Assembly (NCBI GenBank): GCA_044225415.1
Contig: JBGAIO010000025.1
Coordinates: forward strand, 1-28,695
Direction: 5' to 3'
Origin: JALORV01 sp044225415
GTDB lineage: Bacteria > Pseudomonadota > Gammaproteobacteria > Burkholderiales > Burkholderiaceae_F
DNA: 28,695 nucleotides
The number at the start of each line of letters is the position of its first letter. The first letter of the stretch is position 1. Both the position numbers and the translations under genes were made by a program. This document shows positions 6,938 through 14,706 of this stretch, in pieces. The notes beneath the pieces were generated by a model, which was not told the DNA's origin, searched no databases, and saw only the letters and a list, made by a program, of their open reading frames with translations.

Positions 6938-9337
6938 ATGGGCTCTCATAGCCACCTCGAGCGACACCGCGTCGGCTTTGGCAAGGCGCTGGGTCTGTTG
7001 CTGGGTTCGATTTTTGTCATGGCCATGGCCGGTTGCGGCAGCGATGGCGACACGGGGCCTGCCGGGGCCACGGGTGCAACGGGCGCTCCGGGCGCCACCG
7101 GCGCGACCGGCCCGCAGGGGCCGCAAGGGCCTGCGGCCGGTGCAGCCACGAAGACGATCAGTTCCGCCGCGGACGTGGCCTTCAAGCTCGCGCCTGCCGA
7201 CAACACGCTGGCCGGCAGCGGCAAGTTCGCGCTGAAGTTCTCGGCGACGGCGCTCAACGCGTCCGGCGCCGTCGTGCCGCTGAGCGGCATCGACATGATC
7301 GCGTTGTACTCGGCGGCAGTGGTCACGAACACCACGGCCAGCGGCGCGCCGACGAGCTGGGTGAACCAGGGCATGGTCCAGGGCCTGGCTTCGTCGACCT
7401 ACTGCACGCTGACCGGCCAGTACACGTCGCGCGGCGTGACCGGCAAGGCCTGCACGCTGGTCGAAGACCCGGCCAATCCGGGCACCTACACGGGTACATG
7501 GACGCACGACGGTGCGCCACCGATGATGAATCCGAAGGATGACCTGACCATTCCGCACCGGCTCGTCATCCGCGTCTACAACCTGAAGGACGCCAGCGGT
7601 ACGGCCATTGCCGACAAAGTGCTGTCGCCGGCCATCGACTACACGCCGTCCACCGGCGCGCTGGTCACCAGCACGGGCAAGGACACTGTCTCCGACGCAG
7701 CGTGCATCAAGTGCCACAGCGCGACCGACGGCCGCATCGCCAACATCAGCGCCCACAGCAACTACCAGAGCACGAAGGTCTGCGTGGCCTGCCATAACCC
7801 GGGCCTGGTCCCGACGGATGCGCAGAAGGCCGAAGGCTGGGTCTTCGACATGGCGCCGTTCGTGCACCGCCTGCATGCTGGCGAGCATCTGACCAGCAAG
7901 CTGAGCGGCGAAGCGCTCGAACTGATGGGCGAGATTGCCTTCCCGGCTCCGATGGGCGAATGCACCGCCTGCCATGACAAGGGCGACACGTGGAACACCA
8001 AGGTGTACCGCGACGCGTGCGTCGGCTGCCACATGTGGACCGACTTCGCGACCGGCGCCGGCCACTCCGACCTGAACATTCCGCAGGCCGATGACAGCCA
8101 GTGCATGACCTGCCACTTCGGCAACCTGTCGCCGAAGGAAGCGCACCAGGTCGGCAAGCGCTCCGAGCAGCGCAGCCTGTTCAAGGTGGACTTCACGAAC
8201 GTGGTCGCGACCGACAAGGGCGACGGCACATCGGACGTGACGATCACCGCCAAGATCACGATGAACGGCAATCCGATCCCGGACGGCACCAACCTCGCGA
8301 ACTACAACGCCACCACCAATCCCTCCGGCATGTTCTCCGTGAGCGACCTGCTGATCGGTACGGTAGCGACTGACGGCACCGTCACCGCGTGGCGCAGCGC
8401 CATTGGCAGCGGTACGGCCAATGCCGCCATCACCAATGTGTCGCTGGTCAATGGCACTCTGTCGGGTGGCGTGTGGACGCTCGTGAAGAACGTTCCCAAC
8501 GTGCGCGCGACTGGCACGATCTACGTTTCGTCGCAGGCCAAGTTCTGCGTGCGCAACAACGCTGCGGCGCCGTGCAACGCGGCCGGTCGCGGCTTCGGGC
8601 CGGGTTCGACGACCGACCTGCTGAATGCCGGTATCGGCACCGATGCGCCCATGAAGGCGTTCAAGGTCGGCGGCGGAACAGCCGTGCCGCCGCGCACGAT
8701 GGTCGCCAGCCGCACGACGGTCAGCATGGCCAAGTGCGAGGCCTGCCATACGGTCATCGACTTCCCGAAAGGCTACCGGCACGGCGTGTACACCACCGAA
8801 CAGTGCGCGGACTGCCACAACGACACGCACGGCGCTACGGGCCACCCGACCGTCGTCTATCGCAACGACAGCGGCACCGCGACCGTCATCCCGGGCATCA
8901 CCTTCGGCAACCGTGACCTCGTCACCGTGTCGCACCGCTATCACAGCGGCAACATGGACGGTATCGAAGGCATCTTCCGCAACAGCGCAGGGGAACTCGT
9001 CGGCTATCCGGCACCGGAAACGAACTGCACGGCCTGCCACAAGGACAACACCGCCCTGTTTGCGGCCGATGGCGGGCTGGCATCCGGCAAGCGCTCGATC
9101 AAGGTGGGTTTCAACGCCACGACCAATCCGACCGGCTACTTCGTCTCTCCGGTCGCCGAATCGTGCCGCGGCTGCCACCAGCACGCCTCGCCGGCTGCCG
9201 TTGCACACTTCAAGGCCAACGGCGCCACCATCGAAGCCGATCACGTGACGACGCCAATCACGACGGTAGAGTCGTGCGGTGTGTGTCACGCAGAAGGCAG
9301 GAGCCAGGGCATCGACCAGGCACACACGGGTCGCTGA
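6938..9337 (+). CDS. OmcA/MtrC-family decaheme c-type cytochrome lipoprotein
   Basis: This 799-residue protein has a long signal peptide ending in the lipobox MAGC (Cys33), so it should be lipid-anchored. Residues 37-66 form ten Gly-x-y triplets (collagen-like). Exactly ten CxxCH haem motifs start at residues 256, 282, 342, 361, 389, 600, 623, 697, 743 and 780. The layout is beta-domain, five haems, beta-domain, five haems, as in OmcA/MtrC. That family passes electrons at the outer surface to metal oxides or other acceptors, normally from an MtrAB-like conduit, which is not seen here. I chose ATG 6938 because AGGGGGAG precedes it; an upstream TTG at 6899 only adds residues before the signal. 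It is monocistronic, with its own leader and terminator. Confidence 0.95.
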   Translation: MGSHSHLERHRVGFGKALGLLLGSIFVMAMAGCGSDGDTGPAGATGATGAPGATGATGPQGPQGPAAGAATKTISSAADVAFKLAPADNTLAGSGKFALKFSATALNASGAVVPLSGIDMIALYSAAVVTNTTASGAPTSWVNQGMVQGLASSTYCTLTGQYTSRGVTGKACTLVEDPANPGTYTGTWTHDGAPPMMNPKDDLTIPHRLVIRVYNLKDASGTAIADKVLSPAIDYTPSTGALVTSTGKDTVSDAACIKCHSATDGRIANISAHSNYQSTKVCVACHNPGLVPTDAQKAEGWVFDMAPFVHRLHAGEHLTSKLSGEALELMGEIAFPAPMGECTACHDKGDTWNTKVYRDACVGCHMWTDFATGAGHSDLNIPQADDSQCMTCHFGNLSPKEAHQVGKRSEQRSLFKVDFTNVVATDKGDGTSDVTITAKITMNGNPIPDGTNLANYNATTNPSGMFSVSDLLIGTVATDGTVTAWRSAIGSGTANAAITNVSLVNGTLSGGVWTLVKNVPNVRATGTIYVSSQAKFCVRNNAAAPCNAAGRGFGPGSTTDLLNAGIGTDAPMKAFKVGGGTAVPPRTMVASRTTVSMAKCEACHTVIDFPKGYRHGVYTTEQCADCHNDTHGATGHPTVVYRNDSGTATVIPGITFGNRDLVTVSHRYHSGNMDGIEGIFRNSAGELVGYPAPETNCTACHKDNTALFAADGGLASGKRSIKVGFNATTNPTGYFVSPVAESCRGCHQHASPAAVAHFKANGATIEADHVTTPITTVESCGVCHAEGRSQGIDQAHTGR

Positions 9338-9376
9338 TTCACTGGGCGTGACCATCTCCTTCCTCCGGTCACGCGC

Positions 9377-9406
9377 AAGGGGGCCTTCGGGCCCCCTTGT
9401 CTTTGT
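9377..9406 (+). terminator. Rho-independent terminator of the decaheme cytochrome gene
   Basis: A perfect 9-bp stem (AAGGGGGCC / GGCCCCCTT) with a TTCG tetraloop is followed by GTCTTTGT, 39 nt after the stop codon. Confidence 0.9.
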
Positions 9407-9505
9407 AGGGCGGGTAGTCGACGGATCGCTTTCGCGGGGTTGTGACAAGCGTCAGACGCGGCGCGCTGATTCTGGCCTTCGCCAGGATCGGCCTCGCGGA
9501 GTGTC

Positions 9506-9525
9506 ATCCCCGCGAAAGCGGGGAT
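9506..9525. repeat. REP-like hairpin with GAAA loop
   Basis: ATCCCCGC and GCGGGGAT form an 8-bp stem around GAAA, preceded by GTGTC. This resembles the dispersed 'TCATTCCCGCGAAAGCGGGAAT' type of intergenic repeat known from many proteobacteria. Only one copy was noticed in the window. Confidence 0.55.
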
Positions 9526-9561
9526 CCCCCTCGACGTTGATGCGCAACGCCGTGCGCGCGC

Positions 9562-9623
9562 TTCAGGCCACGATCGCCTTCGCCAGCAGGGCGTCACGCC
9601 GGCCTTGTTCAGGCCACGATCGC
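9562..9623. repeat. 16-bp direct repeat pair
   Basis: TTCAGGCCACGATCGC occurs at 9562-9577 and again at 9608-9623. The second copy ends one base before the stop codon of the DUF72 gene on the minus strand. It may mark a small local duplication. Confidence 0.6.
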
Positions 9624-9624
9624 T

Positions 9625-10584
9625 TCAGCGATGACGACGCTCTTGCACCAGGTGGCTCAGCGTGCCGCGCGTGGCGATGTCGGGGTCGATGATGCGATCG
9701 AAGGGCGCGTAGCGCGCGCGTGCATCCTCGTAGCGGAACGCGGCGTTCAGGCTCCAGCGGACGACCAGCGGGCCCTTCATCCGCCAGTCGTCGCCTTCAT
9801 CGGGCAGTGCGTCGAGCGCCCGCAGCGCGGCGCTCTGGCGCGCGGCGGCCGGCATGCGCGAGTGCACGCCGATCGCCAGGCGCACGCCGGTGTCGCGCAG
9901 CATCCGCACGAGGCGCGGCGTCAGCAGTTCGGCGTTGCGCAGTTCGATGGCATAGAGGGGCGCGAACTCGCCCGTGGACGTCGCCACCCGCCGCGGCAGC
10001 GCACCGAGAAAATCGCCGAGCCTGCCGATGGTCGCAGGCCCCGCTTCGTCCGCGGTGAGCTCGCGCGGCAGCGGCGGCAACTGGAACAGCAGAGGTCCCG
10101 CCCGCGCGCCCAGGCCCTGCATCGCAGGCAGCACGAACTCGTCGCGCGCGACACCGGTGTCGAGGAAGTAGGGATTGGCCTCGCCGGGCATCCCGCGCTC
10201 GCCGCGCAGATGCGAATCGGTGATCAGTGCCGGCGCCTTGACCAGGAAGCGGAAGTCGCGCGGCACCTGCGCCGCATAGCGCGCGAACTCCGACACGGGC
10301 AGCGGCCGGTGATAGCTGCGGTCGATGCCCGCCAGCCGCAGCAGCGGATGCTGCGCATAGGCGGCCAGCCCGCCGCGCGCCAGCGACGACTCGCTGTACG
10401 CGTCGCCCCACACGATGCCCTGCCAGCCGGGATAGCTCCACGAAGACGTGCCGAGATACACGCTGGCGGGAAGCTGGCGTCCGAGACGCAGCATCGCATC
10501 GTCGAGCTCGGCCGGCCGGACGGTCGCCGGGCTCTGCGTCAGCGGCGGCGGATCGTCGTCGTCGTCACCGAAGAGGTCCTGCAT
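9625..10584 (-). CDS. DUF72 (YecE-like) protein
   Basis: This 319-residue protein has the DUF72 hallmarks: 'YLGTSSWSYPGWQGIVW' near residues 43-59, 'RSYHRPLPVSEFARYAAQVPRDFRFLVKAP', 'PLLFQLPP' and 'YAIELRNAELL'. The family has a TIM-barrel-like fold and no firmly assigned function. The N-terminus carries an acidic run (GDDDDDPPP). The ATG at 10584 is 28 nt after the stop of the histidine kinase gene, so it is likely the last gene of the regulator-kinase operon. Whether it is functionally tied to the two-component pair is unknown. It ends in front of a repeat-containing spacer. Confidence 0.88.
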   Translation of the reverse strand: MQDLFGDDDDDPPPLTQSPATVRPAELDDAMLRLGRQLPASVYLGTSSWSYPGWQGIVWGDAYSESSLARGGLAAYAQHPLLRLAGIDRSYHRPLPVSEFARYAAQVPRDFRFLVKAPALITDSHLRGERGMPGEANPYFLDTGVARDEFVLPAMQGLGARAGPLLFQLPPLPRELTADEAGPATIGRLGDFLGALPRRVATSTGEFAPLYAIELRNAELLTPRLVRMLRDTGVRLAIGVHSRMPAAARQSAALRALDALPDEGDDWRMKGPLVVRWSLNAAFRYEDARARYAPFDRIIDPDIATRGTLSHLVQERRHR

Positions 10585-10612
10585 CGGCAGGCTCGCGTTT
10601 CGCCGTGACCGG

Positions 10613-12556
10613 CTACGACTTCTTCAACTGCTCGATGACCGCCTCGGTGTCGAGCGACAGCTGCATCGCGCGCGTCGTCGGCCCGGGCGAGGGATCCAGC
10701 GGCAGACGCAGCAGGATCATCGTGCCGGCGCCGGGGATCGATTCGACCTTCAGGAACGCCGCGATGCGCGCGGCGCGGCTCTTCATGTTCAGCATGCCGC
10801 GGCCGGTGACGTTGCCGGTGGCGGCGAGCCCGCGGCCGTTGTCGGTCACGCGGATCGACAGCCACTGCGCGTCGCCGTCGTGGTCCATGCCGAGCGTCAC
10901 CCGCACCACGCGGGCCCGACTGTGCTTGATGGCATTCGTCAGCGCCTCCTGCACGATGCGCAGCACCGGCAGCACGTGGTTGGGATCGATGTCCACTTCC
11001 TCCGGCAGGTTGCGGGCGTCCCACTGCAGCTCCATGCCCACGGCCTTCAGGCGCGGATCCATGCGGAAGCGCATGTTGCCCAGCGCGGCCAGCAGGTCCG
11101 AATCGTCGGCCGCCAGCGCATCGATCGCGAGCCGCATGTCGTCGATCGATTCGCGCAGGATCTGCGCGACCTGCTCGTTGCTCATCGCGCCGCGTTCGAC
11201 CAGCATCAGCGACGACAGCAGCTGCGAACCCAGGCCGTCGTGCATGTCCTGCATGATGCGCTGGCGCTCGTGCGCGCTCGCCTTGACGCGCTCGCTGTCG
11301 CGCAGCCGGTCGAAGTTGCGCTTGAGCAGCTGCTCGCGCTCGTGGATGCGCGTTTCGAGCTCGGCGTTGGTTTTCTCGACCTCGGTCAGCGAGCGTACGA
11401 AGCGCTCGATCAGCGTGGCGCCGAGCGCGATCGCGAGCACCGGGATCGCGATGTTGAGCAGCGCGGGGCTGGCAAACGGAAGCACGCCGATGGACACCAG
11501 GAAGTCGTGCACGGCCGCGCCCAGCGCGATGACCAGCGCGATGACGATGAAGCGCAGGCTCAGCGCGTTCTCGCGCAGCGCGCGGCGCGCCAGCGACAGT
11601 ACGCCGAGCGCCAGCACGCCGAGCATCATCCCCTGCCACAGCGGGCCGACGGTGAGATCGAAGGTGTCGCCCGACAGCATGTAGAGCACCGGGCCCATTG
11701 CGGCCAGCACCGCCACGCCGACCTCGGTGCGCAGGCGCGAGCCGCCCGCGTGGCGCCACATCGTGATCGTCGCCAGCGCCGTGAACGCCGCGGTACCCAG
11801 GTAGTAGGCCCAGCGGCTCAGCGCGTGCGCCTCCGGCGTCAGCACCTCGAAGGTCGCGTCGAGCGAGCGCAGCGCCCAGAAGAACGCGATCAGCGCCAGC
11901 ATGCCGAACAGACTCTCGCTGCGCCGACGCAGCCACAGCGCCGCGAAGCCGCCCGCCAGCAGCAGCGTCAGCAGCAGCGACACCCAGCGCAGCGTGTGCG
12001 ACACGAAGAACTCGCGGCTGTACTGCGGCTGCAGCGTCAGCGTCGGCCCGGCCGATACCGCGCCGACGCCGTGCACGCCGTTGCCGTACGCGGTGTAGAT
12101 CAGCACTTCGTTGCGGCCGACCCGCAGGAACTCGGCCGGCAGGTTGACCAGGTGCGGCCGTCCCCAGCGCACGTTGCGGGCCTCGGAGTCGGTCGGCACG
12201 TCGGCGACCACGTGCTGGTTGACGTAGACGGTGCCGCCCGTGGGCAGGCTCTGCAGCAGCAGGGCCCAGCCGCCCTGGGGCTCGTTGCCCGGCTGGTCGA
12301 AGGCCAGCCGCAGCCACAGGCCCTGGCGCGAACCGCCCGATGACGTCCAGCGCAGCGGCAGCGCGTGCGACTGCCAGGCCGCGCCGCCAGCCGGCAGTGC
12401 GTCGCGCGTGCCCGCGAGGAACTCGATGCGATCGATGCGCGGCGCGCCGGCGCGGGCGGAATCCTGCGCGCGGGCGACCGGCGACAGCGCGAGGGCGGCC
12501 AGCGCCGCCAGCAGCGCCAGCACGGAAACGAGCAGCTGGCGCAGGCGCGATTTCAA
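10613..12556 (-). CDS. 7TMR-DISM-type sensor histidine kinase (HisKA_3/NarX class)
   Basis: This 647-residue protein has a signal peptide (residues 1-30, ending 'ARA'), a periplasmic beta-rich domain (about 31-185) resembling 7TMR-DISM sensor domains, about seven transmembrane helices (about 190-400), and a coiled coil ('LTEVEKTNAELETRIHERE'). A HisKA_3 box follows with His439 in 'MQDMHDGLGSQL', then an HATPase with 'NAIKHS', 'DNGRGL' and 'GRGMLNM'. I chose the TTG at 12556-12554 because it overlaps the regulator's TGA and leads straight into the signal peptide, with no ATG or GTG nearby. It should autophosphorylate and pass phosphate to the adjacent response regulator. The stimulus is unknown. 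Confidence 0.9.
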   Translation of the reverse strand: MKSRLRQLLVSVLALLAALAALALSPVARAQDSARAGAPRIDRIEFLAGTRDALPAGGAAWQSHALPLRWTSSGGSRQGLWLRLAFDQPGNEPQGGWALLLQSLPTGGTVYVNQHVVADVPTDSEARNVRWGRPHLVNLPAEFLRVGRNEVLIYTAYGNGVHGVGAVSAGPTLTLQPQYSREFFVSHTLRWVSLLLTLLLAGGFAALWLRRRSESLFGMLALIAFFWALRSLDATFEVLTPEAHALSRWAYYLGTAAFTALATITMWRHAGGSRLRTEVGVAVLAAMGPVLYMLSGDTFDLTVGPLWQGMMLGVLALGVLSLARRALRENALSLRFIVIALVIALGAAVHDFLVSIGVLPFASPALLNIAIPVLAIALGATLIERFVRSLTEVEKTNAELETRIHEREQLLKRNFDRLRDSERVKASAHERQRIMQDMHDGLGSQLLSSLMLVERGAMSNEQVAQILRESIDDMRLAIDALAADDSDLLAALGNMRFRMDPRLKAVGMELQWDARNLPEEVDIDPNHVLPVLRIVQEALTNAIKHSRARVVRVTLGMDHDGDAQWLSIRVTDNGRGLAATGNVTGRGMLNMKSRAARIAAFLKVESIPGAGTMILLRLPLDPSPGPTTRAMQLSLDTEAVIEQLKKS

Positions 12557-13227
12557 CTGCGCAGCAGTCCCATCTGCGTGGCCTCGTACACGGCCTCGCC
12601 GCGCGAGTGCACCGCGAGCTTGCGGTAGATCTTCTTGATGTGCGCCGTGACGGTGTGCGGCGAGATGCCGAGGATCTCGCCGATCTCGTTGAAGCTCATG
12701 CCCTTGGCGAGCAACTGCAGGATCTCGGTCTCGCGCGCCGACAACGGATTCTGCTCGGCGCCCTGCACGCGCGCGGCCGGCGCCGTCGTGCCCATGCGGT
12801 TGCGGATCGCACGCAGCACGCTGCGCGCCACGACCGGGCTCACCGGCGAGCCGCCGGCGCGCAGCAGGCGGATGCACGAGATGACGTCGGCGGGTGCGGA
12901 ATCCTTCAGGATGTAGCCGGTGGCGCCGGCCTCGATCGACGACACCACGTGCTGTTCGTCGCCGAACACGGTGACCACCATGATGTCGACGTCCGGCTTC
13001 TTCTGGCTGACCTGGCGGATCAGTTCGATGCCGCTGCCGTCGGGCAGGCCCAGGTCGATCAGCATCACGTCGAAGCTCTCGCGGTCGACGATGACCTGCG
13101 CCTCGCGCTTGTTGGCGGCCACGCCAACCAGTTTCATGCTTGGCTCGTTCTCGACGATCTGCACGAAGCGCCGGCGGAACTCCGGCTCGTCTTCGACGAT
13201 GATGATCGAGATCGGCTGGTCGCTCAT
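12553..13227 (-). CDS. NarL/FixJ-type response regulator
   Basis: This 224-residue protein has a receiver domain with acidic pocket Glu12/Asp13, phospho-acceptor Asp58 ('MLIDLGLPDG') and conserved Lys in 'YILKDS'. A LuxR-type helix-turn-helix follows ('LSARETEILQLLAKGMSFNEIGEIL', 'SPHTVTAHIKKIYRKL'). It is a DNA-binding partner for the kinase encoded immediately downstream, with a 4-nt overlap. I chose ATG 13227 because the receiver domain begins right after it and an AGGGGA-like ribosome site precedes it. The first gene of the operon, it lies just after the pdxH terminator. Its targets are unknown; genes in this window such as the decaheme cytochrome are possible but unproven. Confidence 0.93.
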   Translation of the reverse strand: MSDQPISIIIVEDEPEFRRRFVQIVENEPSMKLVGVAANKREAQVIVDRESFDVMLIDLGLPDGSGIELIRQVSQKKPDVDIMVVTVFGDEQHVVSSIEAGATGYILKDSAPADVISCIRLLRAGGSPVSPVVARSVLRAIRNRMGTTAPAARVQGAEQNPLSARETEILQLLAKGMSFNEIGEILGISPHTVTAHIKKIYRKLAVHSRGEAVYEATQMGLLRS

Positions 13228-13298
13228 CCCATCCCCTGTCGTTCCCGGCGTCGTGAGCAAGCCTTTGCAGAGCGAGGGCCGCACCGGCGCGCTGTGAA

Positions 13299-13325
13299 GG
13301 CCCGATCATAGCCTCTGATCGGGCC
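13299..13325 (-). terminator. Terminator of the pdxH operon
   Basis: A perfect 10-bp stem (GGCCCGATCA / TGATCGGGCC) with a 7-nt loop lies 19 nt after the pdxH stop, followed on the minus strand by TTC. The T-run is short but the stem is strong. Confidence 0.7.
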
Positions 13326-13344
13326 TCCCCTGCCCAGGGCAGCG

Positions 13345-13980
13345 CTACGGCGCAAGGCGCTGGCGCTGCCAGCCGTCGCCGTCGCGGCGGTACTGCAGCC
13401 GGTCGTGCAGCCGCGAAGGGCGACCCTGCCAGAACTCCATCGTCTGCGGCGCCACGCGGTAGCCGCCCCAGTGCGGCGGCCGCGCCGGCAGCGGGCCGTG
13501 CTTCAGCCCCATTTCCGCCGCGCGCGCCAGCAGCCAGGCCTTGCCGGCTATGGGCTGGCTCTGCGGCGAGGCCCAGGCGCCGATGCGGCTCGCCAGCGGG
13601 CGGCTCGCGAAGTATTCGTCGGACTCCGCATCGCTGACCTTCGTCACCGTGCCGTCGATGCGCACCTGGCGCTCGAGCTCCGGCCAGAAGAAGAGCAGCG
13701 TGGCGCGCGGGTTGGCAGCGAGTTCGTTGCCCTTGCGGCTGGCGTAGTTCGTGTAGAACACGAAGCCGCGCGCATCGAAGCCTTTCAGCAGCACGATGCG
13801 CGCCGCGGGCGCGCCGTCGGCGCCCGCGGTGGCCAGCGTCATCGCGTTGGGCTCGGGCAGCTGCGCGCCGATGGCCTCGTTCCACCAGCGCGAGAACTGT
13901 TCGACCGGGTCAGTCTGCGAGTGCGCTTCGTCGAGCGCGCCCTTCTTGTAGTCGGTGCGGATTCTTGCGATCTCATCCAT
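13345..13980 (-). CDS. pdxH: Pyridoxamine/pyridoxine 5'-phosphate oxidase
   Basis: This 211-residue protein matches PdxH in length and motifs: 'RIVLLKGFDARGFVFYTNYASRKG' (FMN/substrate region), 'LLFFWPELERQVRIDGTV', 'SRIGAWASPQS' and the C-terminal signature 'WGGYRVAPQTMEFWQGRPSRLHDR'. It oxidises PNP/PMP to pyridoxal phosphate with FMN and O2. The ATG at 13980 overlaps the end of the broken chaC frame by 8 nt, so both belong to one transcript with the upstream transporters. PdxH is cytoplasmic. Confidence 0.96.
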   Translation of the reverse strand: MDEIARIRTDYKKGALDEAHSQTDPVEQFSRWWNEAIGAQLPEPNAMTLATAGADGAPAARIVLLKGFDARGFVFYTNYASRKGNELAANPRATLLFFWPELERQVRIDGTVTKVSDAESDEYFASRPLASRIGAWASPQSQPIAGKAWLLARAAEMGLKHGPLPARPPHWGGYRVAPQTMEFWQGRPSRLHDRLQYRRDGDGWQRQRLAP

Positions 13981-14679
13981 GAGGCATGGTCCAGGTGGCG
14001 GTGTCGACGCCGGCATGGCGCGCCAGCCGCTCGAAATGCGGATCGGCGATGCCGTGCGAGCGCAGCGCGGCGATGGTGTTGACCAGGTATTCGAGGCTGC
14101 TGCCGTAGCGCCCGCAGCTGCCGCGCGCGAACACGTCGAGGATGTCGCGTTCCGACAGACGGCCCGCGTAGTTCGACGCATCGCGTCGCACGACGAAGGT
14201 CAGCGCAGACACATAGCGCCCGTCGGGCAGCCGGCAATCCAGGTCGCGCGGGGTGTACGCGTTGGTCATCATTTCGCGCTGCCACAGCTGCGAGAACTGG
14301 TTGCGCACCGCGGCCGCCGGCACGCGATAGGGCGACGCCGCTGCACGAGCCGCCGCGGTCCAGGCCCGCGACCAGGCCCGGGGCAATCCGGTGTGCCGCG
14401 GTTGATGCGGCTCCACAGGCACAGGCGGCGGTGATAGCCGTGCACGCGCGCCGGCTCGCGGCGATCGAACGACAGCTCCGGTTTCCAGATCAGCGAGCCG
14501 TAGCCGAACACCCACAGCGCGCGCCGTCCGTCCCAGCGCTCGAGATAGCGCTCGAGCGACGCGGCGAGCTCCTCGTACGTCAGGCGGCCCTGCAGTCCCG
14601 CGGACTCGGGCGGCGCGGGCGGCGCGGGCGGCGTCGGCTGTGCAGGTTGTCCGGCATCGAGTGCCGGCTCGCGTTTCAT
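13973..14679 (-). pseudogene. chaC: ChaC-like gamma-glutamylcyclotransferase, split by two frameshifts
   Basis: The N-terminal frame (from ATG 14679) reads 'ALWVFGYGSLIWKPELSFD...INRGTPDCPG', typical of ChaC. The family sequence then continues one frame over as 'LVAGLDRGGSCSGVA' and again in a third frame as 'YRVPAAAVRNQFSQLWQREM' to the stop at 13973. Each jump fits one extra base, near 14374-14384 (CCCCGGGCC) and 14328-14333 (GCCCTA). Intact ChaC degrades glutathione to 5-oxoproline and Cys-Gly. Beyond the shifts the sequence is well conserved ('YAGRLSERDILDVFARGSCG'), so a sequencing error in GC-rich runs is as likely as true decay. It sits between an MFS transporter gene and pdxH in one operon. 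Confidence 0.75.
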
Positions 14680-14706
14680 GTCGCAGACTTCAATCGATTC
14701 CTGCCG

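Noticed and set aside
7045..7140. TGAT motifs in the collagen-like part of the cytochrome, resembling the core of an ApbE site
   Set aside because: They arise from the Gly-x-y repeat, the upstream Asp is missing, and no FMN-binding fold surrounds them, so chance is the best explanation.
6914..9448. 844-codon minus-strand open frame opposite the decaheme cytochrome
   Set aside because: The plus strand carries ten ordered CxxCH motifs, a lipobox and a terminator; the reverse frame is low-complexity shadow.
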